Assembly (NCBI GenBank): GCA_029262975.1 | Contig: JAJCYJ010000230.1 | Span: 1 to 8,182, forward strand | Length of the DNA: 8,182 nucleotides | Source of the DNA: Saprospiraceae bacterium | GTDB taxonomy: Bacteria; Bacteroidota; Bacteroidia; Chitinophagales; Saprospiraceae | Direction of reading: 5' to 3' | Shown: one piece after another, positions 1-6,634 of the stretch | Numbering within the stretch: position 1 is the stretch's first letter | How the letters are laid out: each line of letters begins with the position of its first letter | Position numbers and translations under genes: made by a program | The notes under the pieces: generated by a model | Told to the model about the DNA's origin: nothing | Database searches by the model: none | The model's input: the letters and a program-made list of their open reading frames with translations, nothing else

Positions 1-1
1 A

Positions 2-181
2 GTCGTATCCATTTTGCTCATGATGCCTGTAACTATAAATATATTTCTTGTTTCCATTGCACTACATATGCGTGGCACACCTGTTATCACCTCGATGATG
101 GTTGCAGGCAATATTTTTTTACTCATATGGCACTACGAGCATTACCTGCCATTACTTAAATCTTCGAAATCAAGAGGATAG
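2..181 (+). CDS. DoxX-like integral membrane protein, C-terminal fragment (5' end outside window)
   Basis: A reading frame is open from the window edge to a TAG at 179-181, giving 59 residues. They are strongly hydrophobic: one membrane segment covers about residues 1-22 and includes a LLMMPVTINIFLV stretch, and a second covers about 32-45. The chain ends in a short polar tail, HYEHYLPLLKSSKSRG. The pattern of a Pro-Val-Thr-x-Asn helix, a short loop with Gly-Thr-Pro, a final helix and a Tyr-x-x-His-Tyr-x-Pro-Leu-Leu end resembles the C-termini of small four-helix DoxX-like proteins of Bacteroidota. Members of that family sit in the inner membrane and mostly have no proven function. The family assignment comes from pattern recognition on a fragment, so it is moderate. 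The coding call is firmer, because the frame is hydrophobic throughout and ends in a typical charged tail. The next gene on the strand starts 258 bases later, so an operon link is not obvious. Confidence 0.65.
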   Translation, partial: VVSILLMMPVTINIFLVSIALHMRGTPVITSMMVAGNIFLLIWHYEHYLPLLKSSKSRG

Positions 182-439
182 ATGTTGCACCCTGTGTATA
201 GAAAATCTATTAAACAAAACGCTTTGCAAGTTTTATCTATTATTAACTCTAATTATATTTTTGGTGACCACCAAATTTGGCTTAGCTTTTTTCAATTTTA
301 TAAATTGATGTCGAATAAAAAAAACTGTTCACAAAATGATTACTCAAATTGTACGCTTTGCTATAAAGTTTAGCAGAATGGAATCATCAGTGAATTTTAT
401 ATTTAGAATTAGATAAATCACCTGTCTTAGTAAAATTTA
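182..439. other. Intergenic stretch without a convincing gene
   Basis: This 258-base AT-rich gap separates the DoxX-like fragment from the LOG gene. A 63-codon frame begins directly after the TAG at 181. Its product is rich in Asn, Lys, Cys and Tyr, lacks any recognisable motif and overlaps another meaningless frame, so it is not called. The most notable content is a pair of overlapping palindromes at 260-280, listed separately. TATTTTTG at 256-263 fits the Bacteroidota -7 consensus TAnnTTTG, but no matching -33 TTG lies at the expected spacing, so no promoter is called. Confidence 0.5.
260..280. promoter_or_regulatory. Overlapping palindromes, possible operator
   Basis: TTTGGTG at 260-266 and CACCAAA at 269-275 are perfect inverted arms around a 2-base centre. 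The right arm is shared with a second perfect palindrome, CCAAATTTGG, at 271-280. A 2-base loop is too tight for an RNA hairpin terminator, which favours a protein-binding site in DNA. The element lies about 160 bases upstream of the LOG gene and 79 bases past the DoxX-like stop. The DNA symmetry is directly visible; the operator role is inference. Confidence 0.3.
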
Positions 440-1027
440 ATGAAAATGAACAGCATTACAATCTTTTGTGGGTCTAGTTCCGGGAGTGATAAGCTCTATT
501 CAGAAGAAGCTTTTAAACTTGGAAAACTATTAGCGCTCAAAAATATAAAGATCATTTATGGTGGTGCAAAAGTCGGTATCATGGGAGCAGTCGCAGATGG
601 TGCCCTGACAAATAACGGGCATGTCACAGGTGTAATTCCATCATTTCTAATGAGAAAGGAAATCGCACATGATGCCCTATCTGAAATGGTTATTGTAGAT
701 ACAATGCATGAACGAAAAACTAAAATGAATGAGCTTTGTGATGGTGTTATCGCTCTATCCGGAGGAATAGGAACACTTGAAGAATTATTTGAGATGCTAA
801 CTTGGGCACAGCTGGGTCTGCATCAAAAACCAATCGGCATATTAAACACAAATGGATTCTATGACGCTTTGATCATACTTTTGAAGCACATGGTTACATC
901 TGGATTCTTACGTCAGGAAAATTTTGATATGATACAGATCAATGAGCATATAGAACCTCTGCTACACAGTATGGAAGCCTATGTGGCACCGCAAGTTGAA
1001 AAATGGATAACGAAAGAAACTACATGA
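440..1027 (+). CDS. LOG-family (TIGR00730) nucleoside 5'-monophosphate phosphoribohydrolase
   Basis: The 195-residue product matches the usual length of Rossmann-fold LOG proteins, which hydrolyse purine or cytokinin riboside 5'-monophosphates to free base and ribose 5-phosphate in the cytoplasm. Landmarks are FCGSSSGS at 9-16, YGGAKVGIMGAVADGAL at 40-56, the catalytic-region MHERK at 89-93, and the nucleotide-binding loop SGGIGTLEE at 107-115. The family consensus of that loop is PGGxGTxxE, so Ser107 replaces the usual proline, while the Gly-Gly, Gly-Thr and final Glu are kept. Glu91-Arg92 and Glu115 correspond to conserved active-site positions. The start could be the ATG at 440 or the one two codons later at 446; no Shine-Dalgarno sequence separates them. 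In bacteria without plant hosts, such proteins are often annotated as lysine decarboxylases by mistake. The physiological substrate here is unknown. Family confidence is high. Confidence 0.93.
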   Translation: MKMNSITIFCGSSSGSDKLYSEEAFKLGKLLALKNIKIIYGGAKVGIMGAVADGALTNNGHVTGVIPSFLMRKEIAHDALSEMVIVDTMHERKTKMNELCDGVIALSGGIGTLEELFEMLTWAQLGLHQKPIGILNTNGFYDALIILLKHMVTSGFLRQENFDMIQINEHIEPLLHSMEAYVAPQVEKWITKETT

Positions 1028-1181
1028 AAGAATTATTCGTATTGTCTATAATTATTTCCCTGATTAAGCGTCCCGATTATTTCTAAGTAATTAATAATTT
1101 CAGTATTTGTAGATGCTATCAGTTATCTTACCTTCTGTACAATTGTGATTTAGAAAGATTCAGAATAAAAAAATCGTGTTT

Positions 1182-2711
1182 ATGTATAATGAAAGCAAGA
1201 AGAATCCGGGTGCATATAGAGGAAATACATGGTTCTTATCAATAAGTTTATTTGCTCTGCTCTGTGCTTTATTCGGATTTTCCGGGATTCGTATGACAGC
1301 AGATAATTCTGTTTATAATGTAAGTGTTGAAGCAGACAGTAACACCTTACAACAGCAAACGTGTGAATTCATTAAGTTCTTAACCGATACAGATAATGTG
1401 AGGTGTGGTATGATTGATGTGCCAGAAAATCACGACGACCCCGATAGCCGTAACATATCAATTGCTTATGTAGTCCTTCAAAAATTGGACAAGTCATCAG
1501 ATCGATATCCTATGATTCATCTAACGGGTGGACCGGGGGCAGGTGCTCTTACATCCGGCAGAATTAATCGATGGATCGATCATCCAATTAGAGAAAAAAG
1601 AGACATCATACTTTTTGATCAAAGGGGCATTGGTTATTCTTCTCCACTACCAAATATGCACAAAGAGATATACCAACTTATGGCTGGAAATTTCAATGAG
1701 GATGAGGAAAAAAATCAAATGAAAAAAGTGATGCTTGATTTCCAATCAAGATGTGAACAGGAGGACATAAACCTCGAATATTATAATTCATTCCAAAATG
1801 CTAAGGATGTAGGCAACTTGATGCGGCATCTGAAATATAAAAAATACAATATTTACGGAACCTCTTATGGCACTAGGTTGGGGAGGATTATTCAGGATTT
1901 ATATCCCAATCTACTCCATAGTGTCGTACTTAATTCTCCAGCTCCCGTAGAAGGAGATATGCTTATCGACAGGTTAAAAAGTTATTCCCTGGCATTGAGT
2001 AGAATTTTTGAATATTGTAAAAATAACAATAGTTGTAATGCTCAATATCCCAATCTTCAAAGTGATTATTTGTTGGCAATAAAAGAGCTGGAGTCCCAAA
2101 CAATTGTAATGGATGTAAAAGGTGAACCATTTCTGATCAATGCCCAGGATGGTATTTACTTTTTAAGGAGATTGCTGTACGGCAATAACGCGAGGACACA
2201 AGTACCTGCACTAATTCAGGAATTTAAAAATGGCGACGCACAAATGATAAATCAAATGATTGCAAATGAGTTTGGTCCGGGTTACAATTATTCCATGTGG
2301 ATATCGGTCGAAAGGTATGAGCAATTTGATAATCATAATACCGAAGAAAAAATCCAGGAAGTCTACCAGACACTTCCATTACTACCTGTTAAACTTGGAT
2401 TTTTTGATGCCACTTATCAAGCATTTAAATATTGGCATAACGCTACCCTTCCTGAGGATCAAAATAAGTTTAAAAATTCTGGAATTCCTACTATAATTAT
2501 GGTTAATCAATACGACCCTGTTACACCTCCGGAAAATGGACATATGTTTATGAATCGATTAAGCAATGGGCAATTATTTATACTTGATGAAGCAGGGCAT
2601 GGAGGTGGAAATCCAGCTTGTAGAGATAAAGTTATGATACAATTCATGGATGACCCCATGAGTAATCTTGATACAAGCTGTCTGAATTTATATCAAAAGA
2701 GTCCAAAATAA
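1182..2711 (+). CDS. Exported alpha/beta hydrolase, peptidase S33 / TAP-like
   Basis: This is a 509-residue serine hydrolase of the tripeptidyl/prolyl aminopeptidase-like group, expected to remove N-terminal residues or short peptides from its substrates outside the inner membrane. I chose the ATG at 1182; an in-frame GTG lies two codons upstream. Counting from the ATG, a basic N-terminus is followed by a hydrophobic segment at about 17-34, a likely signal peptide or anchor. Cys61 and Cys75 (RCGMIDVPENH) resemble the Cys pair ahead of the fold in this family. GGPGAG at 116-121 forms the oxyanion region, DQRGIGYSSP spans 146-155, and the nucleophile elbow GTSYG puts Ser228 at the active site. 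Asp445 (NQYDPVTPP) and His473 (EAGHGG) complete the triad in the C-terminal TAP-like part. All catalytic elements are intact. It stands alone between a 154-base upstream gap and convergent - strand genes. Substrate specificity cannot be read from the sequence. Confidence 0.92.
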   Translation: MYNESKKNPGAYRGNTWFLSISLFALLCALFGFSGIRMTADNSVYNVSVEADSNTLQQQTCEFIKFLTDTDNVRCGMIDVPENHDDPDSRNISIAYVVLQKLDKSSDRYPMIHLTGGPGAGALTSGRINRWIDHPIREKRDIILFDQRGIGYSSPLPNMHKEIYQLMAGNFNEDEEKNQMKKVMLDFQSRCEQEDINLEYYNSFQNAKDVGNLMRHLKYKKYNIYGTSYGTRLGRIIQDLYPNLLHSVVLNSPAPVEGDMLIDRLKSYSLALSRIFEYCKNNNSCNAQYPNLQSDYLLAIKELESQTIVMDVKGEPFLINAQDGIYFLRRLLYGNNARTQVPALIQEFKNGDAQMINQMIANEFGPGYNYSMWISVERYEQFDNHNTEEKIQEVYQTLPLLPVKLGFFDATYQAFKYWHNATLPEDQNKFKNSGIPTIIMVNQYDPVTPPENGHMFMNRLSNGQLFILDEAGHGGGNPACRDKVMIQFMDDPMSNLDTSCLNLYQKSPK

Positions 2712-2778
2712 TGTCGTGACCCGGGTATGCATGTCAAAGATAATGTGCTCAAATTAGCAACCCAGAATATTCGTTATA

Positions 2779-3078
2779 TCATTCTTCTATTGAAAATAAT
2801 TGAGCTTCAAAAATGATGATTACATTCTTAACTTGTCTCAGACGGAATTGAAAATTTTCCAGGTTTAAGAATATCGTCTCTATATCATTTCTTACTTGAT
2901 ATTTAGAAAATGATTGAGGAGAAGCTGTGTAAGATGTGGTCTTGTAAATTGTGAAACCAGGGTTAGTCCTCTCCTGATAATTGAACAAAACGAGCAAGAA
3001 TAAGCAGTTCTTGAAGAGTTTAGCAGATTGTGATATAGTTCTATAAAATGCTTTCAAAAATCTAATACTGATGGTCAC
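2779..3078 (-). CDS. Doubtful 99-codon frame downstream of the DUF5522 gene
   Basis: An open frame of 99 codons starts with GTG at 3078, overlapping the TGA of the DUF5522 gene by four bases (GTGA), and ends at a TGA at 2779-2781. The product has a hydrophobic patch near residues 23-34 (KNCLFLLVLFNY) and a polar, aromatic-rich second half. I recognise no family. For it being real: the coupled-looking overlap with an upstream gene on the same strand, and the length of the frame in AT-rich DNA. Against: a GTG start, almost no Gly or Asp, and unusually few codons beginning with G (about 17 of 99), which is not typical of a coding frame. It may be chance or a decayed gene. It occupies most of the gap between the hydrolase and the DUF5522 gene; nothing else is seen there. 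Confidence 0.25.
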   Translation of the reverse strand: MTISIRFLKAFYRTISQSAKLFKNCLFLLVLFNYQERTNPGFTIYKTTSYTASPQSFSKYQVRNDIETIFLNLENFQFRLRQVKNVIIIFEAQLFSIEE

Positions 3079-3257
3079 AAAGGATCATTACTTTCTGTAT
3101 TTCCTTCATTGTGCCTATATGGGCAGTGACGACATTTGTTGTCGCAACAATAACCCCTTCTCAAATGATAAGCTTTGGTCATGACCAACATGCCATTCTC
3201 AAAATAAAAATCTACATCTTTATTAGATATTGAATCATCTAATTTATCCAATGACAT
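3075..3257 (-). CDS. DUF5522 family small cysteine-motif protein
   Basis: The product is 60 residues from the ATG at 3257; an in-frame TTG two codons upstream is a less likely start. The core reads DFYFENGMLVMTKAYHLRRG, followed by a cysteine cluster GYCCDNKCRHCPYR, placing Cys37, Cys38, Cys42 and Cys45 close together. This arrangement, with an aromatic Tyr-Phe-Glu-Asn-Gly opening, a Tyr-His-Leu-x-Arg-Gly turn and CCxxxCRHCPY, is the hallmark of DUF5522, a family of very short proteins of unknown function. The cysteines suggest metal binding (zinc or iron-sulfur), but that is inference. The gene starts 38 bases after the stop of the di-heme peroxidase gene on the same strand, so the two are probably on one transcript. 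No signal peptide is present, so the protein is presumably cytoplasmic, unlike its exported neighbour. That makes a direct physical partnership unlikely. Confidence 0.88.
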   Translation of the reverse strand: MSLDKLDDSISNKDVDFYFENGMLVMTKAYHLRRGYCCDNKCRHCPYRHNEGNTESNDPL

Positions 3258-3295
3258 ATACAACGATTTTTCTAAATTTCAATATCATGACTTTT

Positions 3296-5131
3296 TTATA
3301 ACGTCTTCATATATTCAATCAGTGCCCATTTTTGGTCATTTGTCAAGTCTTCGCCATAGTCATGACCAAGATTAGAATTACCTGGTTGGATGTGGCCATT
3401 ACTATCAAGGACTCTAAATTCACTCAATCCAGATGATGTATTATAACCTACATTCACCGGATCAAATTCTCTGTCTCCTACCCAAAACTTGGTAACACGA
3501 TCTCCAGGAGATTGAAGTAATTCCCATAAATTTGGCACAGATCCATTGTGCATGTAGGGCGCAGTAGCCCATATTCCATTGAGCGGTCTTGCCTTATATA
3601 CCAAACCTTCCAATTCGGCAGCTTCATTCGGAGGGTTTATGGTAGACGTGACAAGGTCCAAACCACCTGCAAGATCGACTCTAGCCTTGACATGTTCCAA
3701 AACATGATCTTTTATAGATCCAGGTCCATGCGCAAATTCAGATTTCAATCCGGCTTCCAAAGATTTAATCGGATCCTTTAGAATGAGTCCTACGACTCCA
3801 TCTATAGCAATATTCAGGGCCCTGGTTGTATCTCCAAATTTTTGACCCAATAATATTTCAGGTCTGTATCCATCTAATATCAGGGTAGCCGCTTTGTGCT
3901 TCCTGGCATTGAGTGCAGCGAGTTTATCTGTACCCACTTCGCTCAGGGGTGTTTTGACCGCTTTATAATTAAGCCCCTCTTCATCTCGCGGTATCACTTG
4001 GTGACAGGATACACAATGAGCATCAAATAAGCCCCTCCCCTGTTCTGCTTTAATAGTATCAATTAGTGGAAGTATATCCTGTGGCCAGACTGGTGACTGA
4101 AGCGATTTTATCCAAGACTCTAATAATCCAAGACCATGAAAATCAGTGGTTGAAGAGTATTTATGATCTTTGCCGAAAAGTCGTTTGATCCAGGATGCCT
4201 TGCCTATATCTAAATTACCAAACACACCAACCACCTCTCCCATATTTCTTACCAAGGGACCAATAACAGGCGTATTCGGAGCAGAGGCATTCCATTGAAC
4301 TACATCTGACTGATGTGTCCCCCATAAAAACGGGTAGGATACAGGTGCATTAGGAGGATTCTTATTACTCAAATCATGCAATGCAAACGCACTCCCTGCA
4401 TTTTGAATATTTCCGAATGCGTCCAGTCGAGCATAACTTGTAAAATCCTTCGGATAATGATCAGGTAGCTTATTGACCATTATACGCTCTGAAACATGCG
4501 TTGTCACTTCAAGTAATTTCTCACGAAGTTTCTCTGCAGATTTTTTATTAAACCCATCGTCCAGCACCTTTTTAGCAAATCGTTCAAACTTCGCATCATC
4601 TATGCTGGTAGCATTTAAGGCGGCTGACAATTGGTCCAAAAACATGACAAAATTAGCCAGCGTAGGCGCTCCTTCTATCAAAAGTTTGCTGTCTTTATAA
4701 TCGAGTTGATTGGTGTGACAAGCCGCACATGTAAATCCAAGCCACTGATCTTTTCCTCTCTTAGCTTTTGAAATTGTAAATCCAATAGGAAGACCAGAAG
4801 GATTAAGAGCTGAGGACTCGATCGGAAGGTATCTCATCAGCTCCATATGATCAGCACTTCTGAATAAGTCTGTATTATCCGCTTGTTCTAACCAGGTAAA
4901 CCAACGATATGGAATTAGTTGTGACCCTTGACTTGTAAACCAAAAATTTAATCTCGTCTGATCATCCCACCCTTGTTCTATTTCAATCCGTTCGGGAATA
5001 ATCCCCTCTGCTGGAATAACATGATTGGTGCCGCTTTTGCTGAAATAATTTTCATTCTGAACGGTTAACCCACTATTGATAAATATTATGGCTAATGCCA
5101 GCAGAACAATAAGAAGAATTTTCTTTTTCAT
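3296..5131 (-). CDS. Di-heme cytochrome c peroxidase-like protein, exported
   Basis: This is a 611-residue periplasmic or surface c-type cytochrome. The N-terminus is MKKK followed by a hydrophobic segment at about 5-20, a Sec signal. Two CxxCH heme-attachment sites are present: CAACH at 135-139 and CVSCH at 373-377. Near the C-terminus the block GIWATAPYMHNGSVPNLWELL at about 519-539 is characteristic of the di-heme peroxidase/MauG-related group. It is much longer than classical CcpA-type enzymes (roughly 300-350 residues), with about 235 residues between the hemes and a further long region before the C-terminal block. It therefore belongs to a large subgroup whose substrate is usually undetermined. 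Hydrogen peroxide reduction or oxidation of an organic substrate are both possible. The ATG at 5131 is the only sensible start, as it opens the signal peptide. DUF5522 follows 38 bases downstream. No recognisable Bacteroidota promoter was found upstream. Confidence 0.9.
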   Translation of the reverse strand: MKKKILLIVLLALAIIFINSGLTVQNENYFSKSGTNHVIPAEGIIPERIEIEQGWDDQTRLNFWFTSQGSQLIPYRWFTWLEQADNTDLFRSADHMELMRYLPIESSALNPSGLPIGFTISKAKRGKDQWLGFTCAACHTNQLDYKDSKLLIEGAPTLANFVMFLDQLSAALNATSIDDAKFERFAKKVLDDGFNKKSAEKLREKLLEVTTHVSERIMVNKLPDHYPKDFTSYARLDAFGNIQNAGSAFALHDLSNKNPPNAPVSYPFLWGTHQSDVVQWNASAPNTPVIGPLVRNMGEVVGVFGNLDIGKASWIKRLFGKDHKYSSTTDFHGLGLLESWIKSLQSPVWPQDILPLIDTIKAEQGRGLFDAHCVSCHQVIPRDEEGLNYKAVKTPLSEVGTDKLAALNARKHKAATLILDGYRPEILLGQKFGDTTRALNIAIDGVVGLILKDPIKSLEAGLKSEFAHGPGSIKDHVLEHVKARVDLAGGLDLVTSTINPPNEAAELEGLVYKARPLNGIWATAPYMHNGSVPNLWELLQSPGDRVTKFWVGDREFDPVNVGYNTSSGLSEFRVLDSNGHIQPGNSNLGHDYGEDLTNDQKWALIEYMKTL

Positions 5132-5207
5132 GAATTGTATTTTGGCTTGCAGTTAATATAATTGAGATCTACCAGGATAATCTCTAATCTAAATTTACAA
5201 ATAATAA

Positions 5208-5446
5208 TTATAATTCATTCTTCTTTCCCTTTCTGATCCCAATTTCTTCGTTTTCTTGTGTCAGCTTCTTAAGTATTTTTTCTCCTACTGTTACAAGAAC
5301 ACCAATTACCAGATCAAAGTCATACGTATTGCATTATATATTTACCTCCTTCGCATAACTCCAATGACAACATCTTCTAAGGTTAATTCTTTACTTACAT
5401 TACCATTTACTCCTGCTTCATAAGCTATAAATATAATTAGGTGTCT
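5208..5446 (-). pseudogene. Broken small coding remnants, family unknown
   Basis: Two protein-like stretches without proper starts lie head to tail on the - strand. The first, 5446 to 5342, encodes 34 residues including HLIIFIAYEAGVNGN and LTLEDVVIGVMRRR before a TAA. The second, 5333 to 5208, encodes 41 residues including YDFDLVIGVLV and a very charged end (KKLTQENEEIGIRKGKKNEL) before a TAA. Between them, AAGGAGG at 5345-5351 sits 10 bases before an ATG at 5334. That ATG frame stops after four codons, while the good frame is one base off, which is what a frameshift just after a start codon would leave. Residue composition is protein-like, with many Asp/Glu, Gly and Val codons. I recognise no family. 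The call as decayed genes is inference; chance open frames in AT-rich DNA are the alternative. Confidence 0.3.
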
Positions 5447-5451
5447 TTAAT

Positions 5452-5719
5452 TTATGCTTTACGATCTATGAAAACAAATTTATCAGCTACAACTGTTTCT
5501 AACTTTTCTAACAAAGGGAAATATCCTTCAGGACTCTCCGCTACTATCACGAATCCGAATTCAGGATAGATAAAGATCTGTTTGATCCGCGATAAATTAC
5601 TCTTGGTTATTTTTTTACAATTTGGCCAATAACATTTCTTGAAAGATGTCTTTCAGTTGAGCTTACATAGATGCGCAGCCATTAATCAGCCTATCATCAA
5701 CATTTTTTTGCTTCGACAT
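5452..5719 (-). pseudogene. Decayed gene with internal stop and frameshift, family unknown
   Basis: An ATG at 5719 opens a frame reading MSKQKNVDDRLINGCASM, then a TAA at 5663-5665. The same frame continues as AQLKDIFQEMLLAKL up to a second stop. A different - strand frame, open from 5652 down to a TAA at 5452-5454, then carries 66 protein-like residues. These include KCYWPNCKKIT, IFIYPEFGFVIVAESPEGYF and PLLEKLETVVADKFVFIDRK. The switch from one protein-like frame to another plus an in-frame stop is the pattern of a gene broken by point mutation and an indel. The second frame has no ATG of its own. I cannot name the family. It lies upstream of, and on the same strand as, the remnants at 5208-5446 and may have been in one operon with them. 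The alternative is that these are chance frames. Confidence 0.38.
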
Positions 5720-5826
5720 GTCATCGTTAATTTTAATGTTAGTTGCATAAAAAATGACGAAAGAAAGTGACTATGTCCACTAACTTCTTGATATATGAAA
5801 TTCAGGAGCATTGCCTCATCGGCTAT

Positions 5827-5840
5827 AGGTATATATACCT
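5827..5840. promoter_or_regulatory. Perfect 14-bp palindrome upstream of the membrane protein gene
   Basis: AGGTATATATACCT is exactly self-complementary. It ends 47 bases before the ATG at 5888, a position typical of an operator overlapping or next to a promoter. G/C pairs close an AT core, so it is not simply low-complexity AT sequence. No regulator gene is adjacent, so the binding protein is unknown. Its presence argues against the upstream ATG at 5795 as the real start of the gene. Confidence 0.4.
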
Positions 5841-5887
5841 GTCATAAGTATAAGACAAATGACTATTTTGTGCCAAATTATCACATC

Positions 5888-6634
5888 ATGGCTACACCAT
5901 CAACTCAATCTCTAACATCAAAAGACTCTTCGACCAGTACTGCAATATCATCAAGCAACTTTAATGAGATCAAAGATGACCTGAATATCATGCTAAAATA
6001 TGCTATCGAAAATGGTATTCAAATTCCAAATACCTTTAATACGGGCGAAGAATTAAACATTACCGATATAATTTCCAATTATAATGCACTTACAGTCACG
6101 ATAGCCCCTGCGTCTGTCCAATCTATCAGATTCATTAACACTCAAATAATAAAAGGAAATCAAGCCAGGCATTGGTATCAAATACCCATATTTTCAAAAT
6201 GTCTTGGCATCGCTATTTTATCTCTTATTGTGCTTGTATCTATAAGTTTATCCCCCGATGTTAATGATGAACAATTGGCTGCTGGCTTGCTAACTTCTTC
6301 TGGATGGATACTTCTTTATAATCTTCTATTTATTTTATCTGCCTCGTTACTTGGCGTTATGTTCTTTCTTCTAAAAACCTTAAGTTCAAAAATAAAGGAC
6401 TATACACTTCTCCCTGTGGATGCAATAGAAATAAATGCAACTGTCATAATTGGCCTTATTTCCGGGTTTATCATTTCAGAACTTTTTGTATTTACAAATA
6501 CGACTATCAGTGGATCGCTCGAAGTTAATAAAATGACGATGGCGCTATTGGGAGGGTTTTCTTCTGACGCAATTTTTTCAACTCTTCAAGGGATTGTAAA
6601 TAAAATTAAATCATTTCTTACACCTACATCATAA
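5888..6634 (+). CDS. Uncharacterised membrane protein with C-terminal LLGGFSSD motif
   Basis: The product is 248 residues from the ATG at 5888. An in-frame ATG at 5795 would add 31 residues of no clear character, and the palindrome at 5827 would then lie inside the gene, so the later start is preferred. The N-terminus (about 1-23) is Ser/Thr-rich and probably disordered. It is followed by a soluble region (NEIKDDLNIMLKYAIENGI, then to about 100). Hydrophobic segments lie at about 103-122, 141-163 and 183-203, and a shorter one near 215-231 contains ALLGGFSSDAIFSTL. The chain ends in the helix IVNKIKSFL. A closing motif of the form LLGGFS-[AS]-D next to a short helix recurs in hypothetical membrane proteins I recall from bacteria, but I know no function for it. 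A sensor or accessory membrane component is conceivable; nothing in the neighbourhood decides it. The coding call is strong, the functional call open. Confidence 0.82.
   Translation: MATPSTQSLTSKDSSTSTAISSSNFNEIKDDLNIMLKYAIENGIQIPNTFNTGEELNITDIISNYNALTVTIAPASVQSIRFINTQIIKGNQARHWYQIPIFSKCLGIAILSLIVLVSISLSPDVNDEQLAAGLLTSSGWILLYNLLFILSASLLGVMFFLLKTLSSKIKDYTLLPVDAIEINATVIIGLISGFIISELFVFTNTTISGSLEVNKMTMALLGGFSSDAIFSTLQGIVNKIKSFLTPTS

Noticed and set aside
102..308. 68-codon frame overlapping the end of the DoxX-like gene
   Set aside because: The overlapping frame 2-181 has clear membrane-protein character; this one is its shadow and runs on into noncoding DNA.
182..373. 63-codon frame starting directly after the DoxX-like stop
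   Set aside because: Composition is rich in Asn, Lys, Cys and Tyr with no motif, and it would run through the palindromes at 260-280. It looks like a chance frame in AT-rich DNA.
1024..1086. 20-codon frame (MKELFVLSIIISLIKRPDYF) overlapping the LOG stop as ATGA
   Set aside because: The overlap is suggestive and the peptide is hydrophobic, but 20 codons is well within chance and nothing else supports it.
1176..1181. GTG at 1176 as start of the hydrolase
   Set aside because: An ATG two codons later is the more usual start and keeps the signal-like N-terminus unchanged.
3548..3781. + strand frame of 77 codons inside the cytochrome gene
   Set aside because: Antisense shadow of a strongly supported gene. 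The same applies to 4473-4700, and to the same-strand off-frame stretches 1528-1722 and 2260-2496 inside the hydrolase.
5795..5887. ATG at 5795 as start of the membrane protein
   Set aside because: It would put the 14-bp palindrome inside the gene and add 31 residues of no clear character. The ATG at 5888 begins a more plausible chain.
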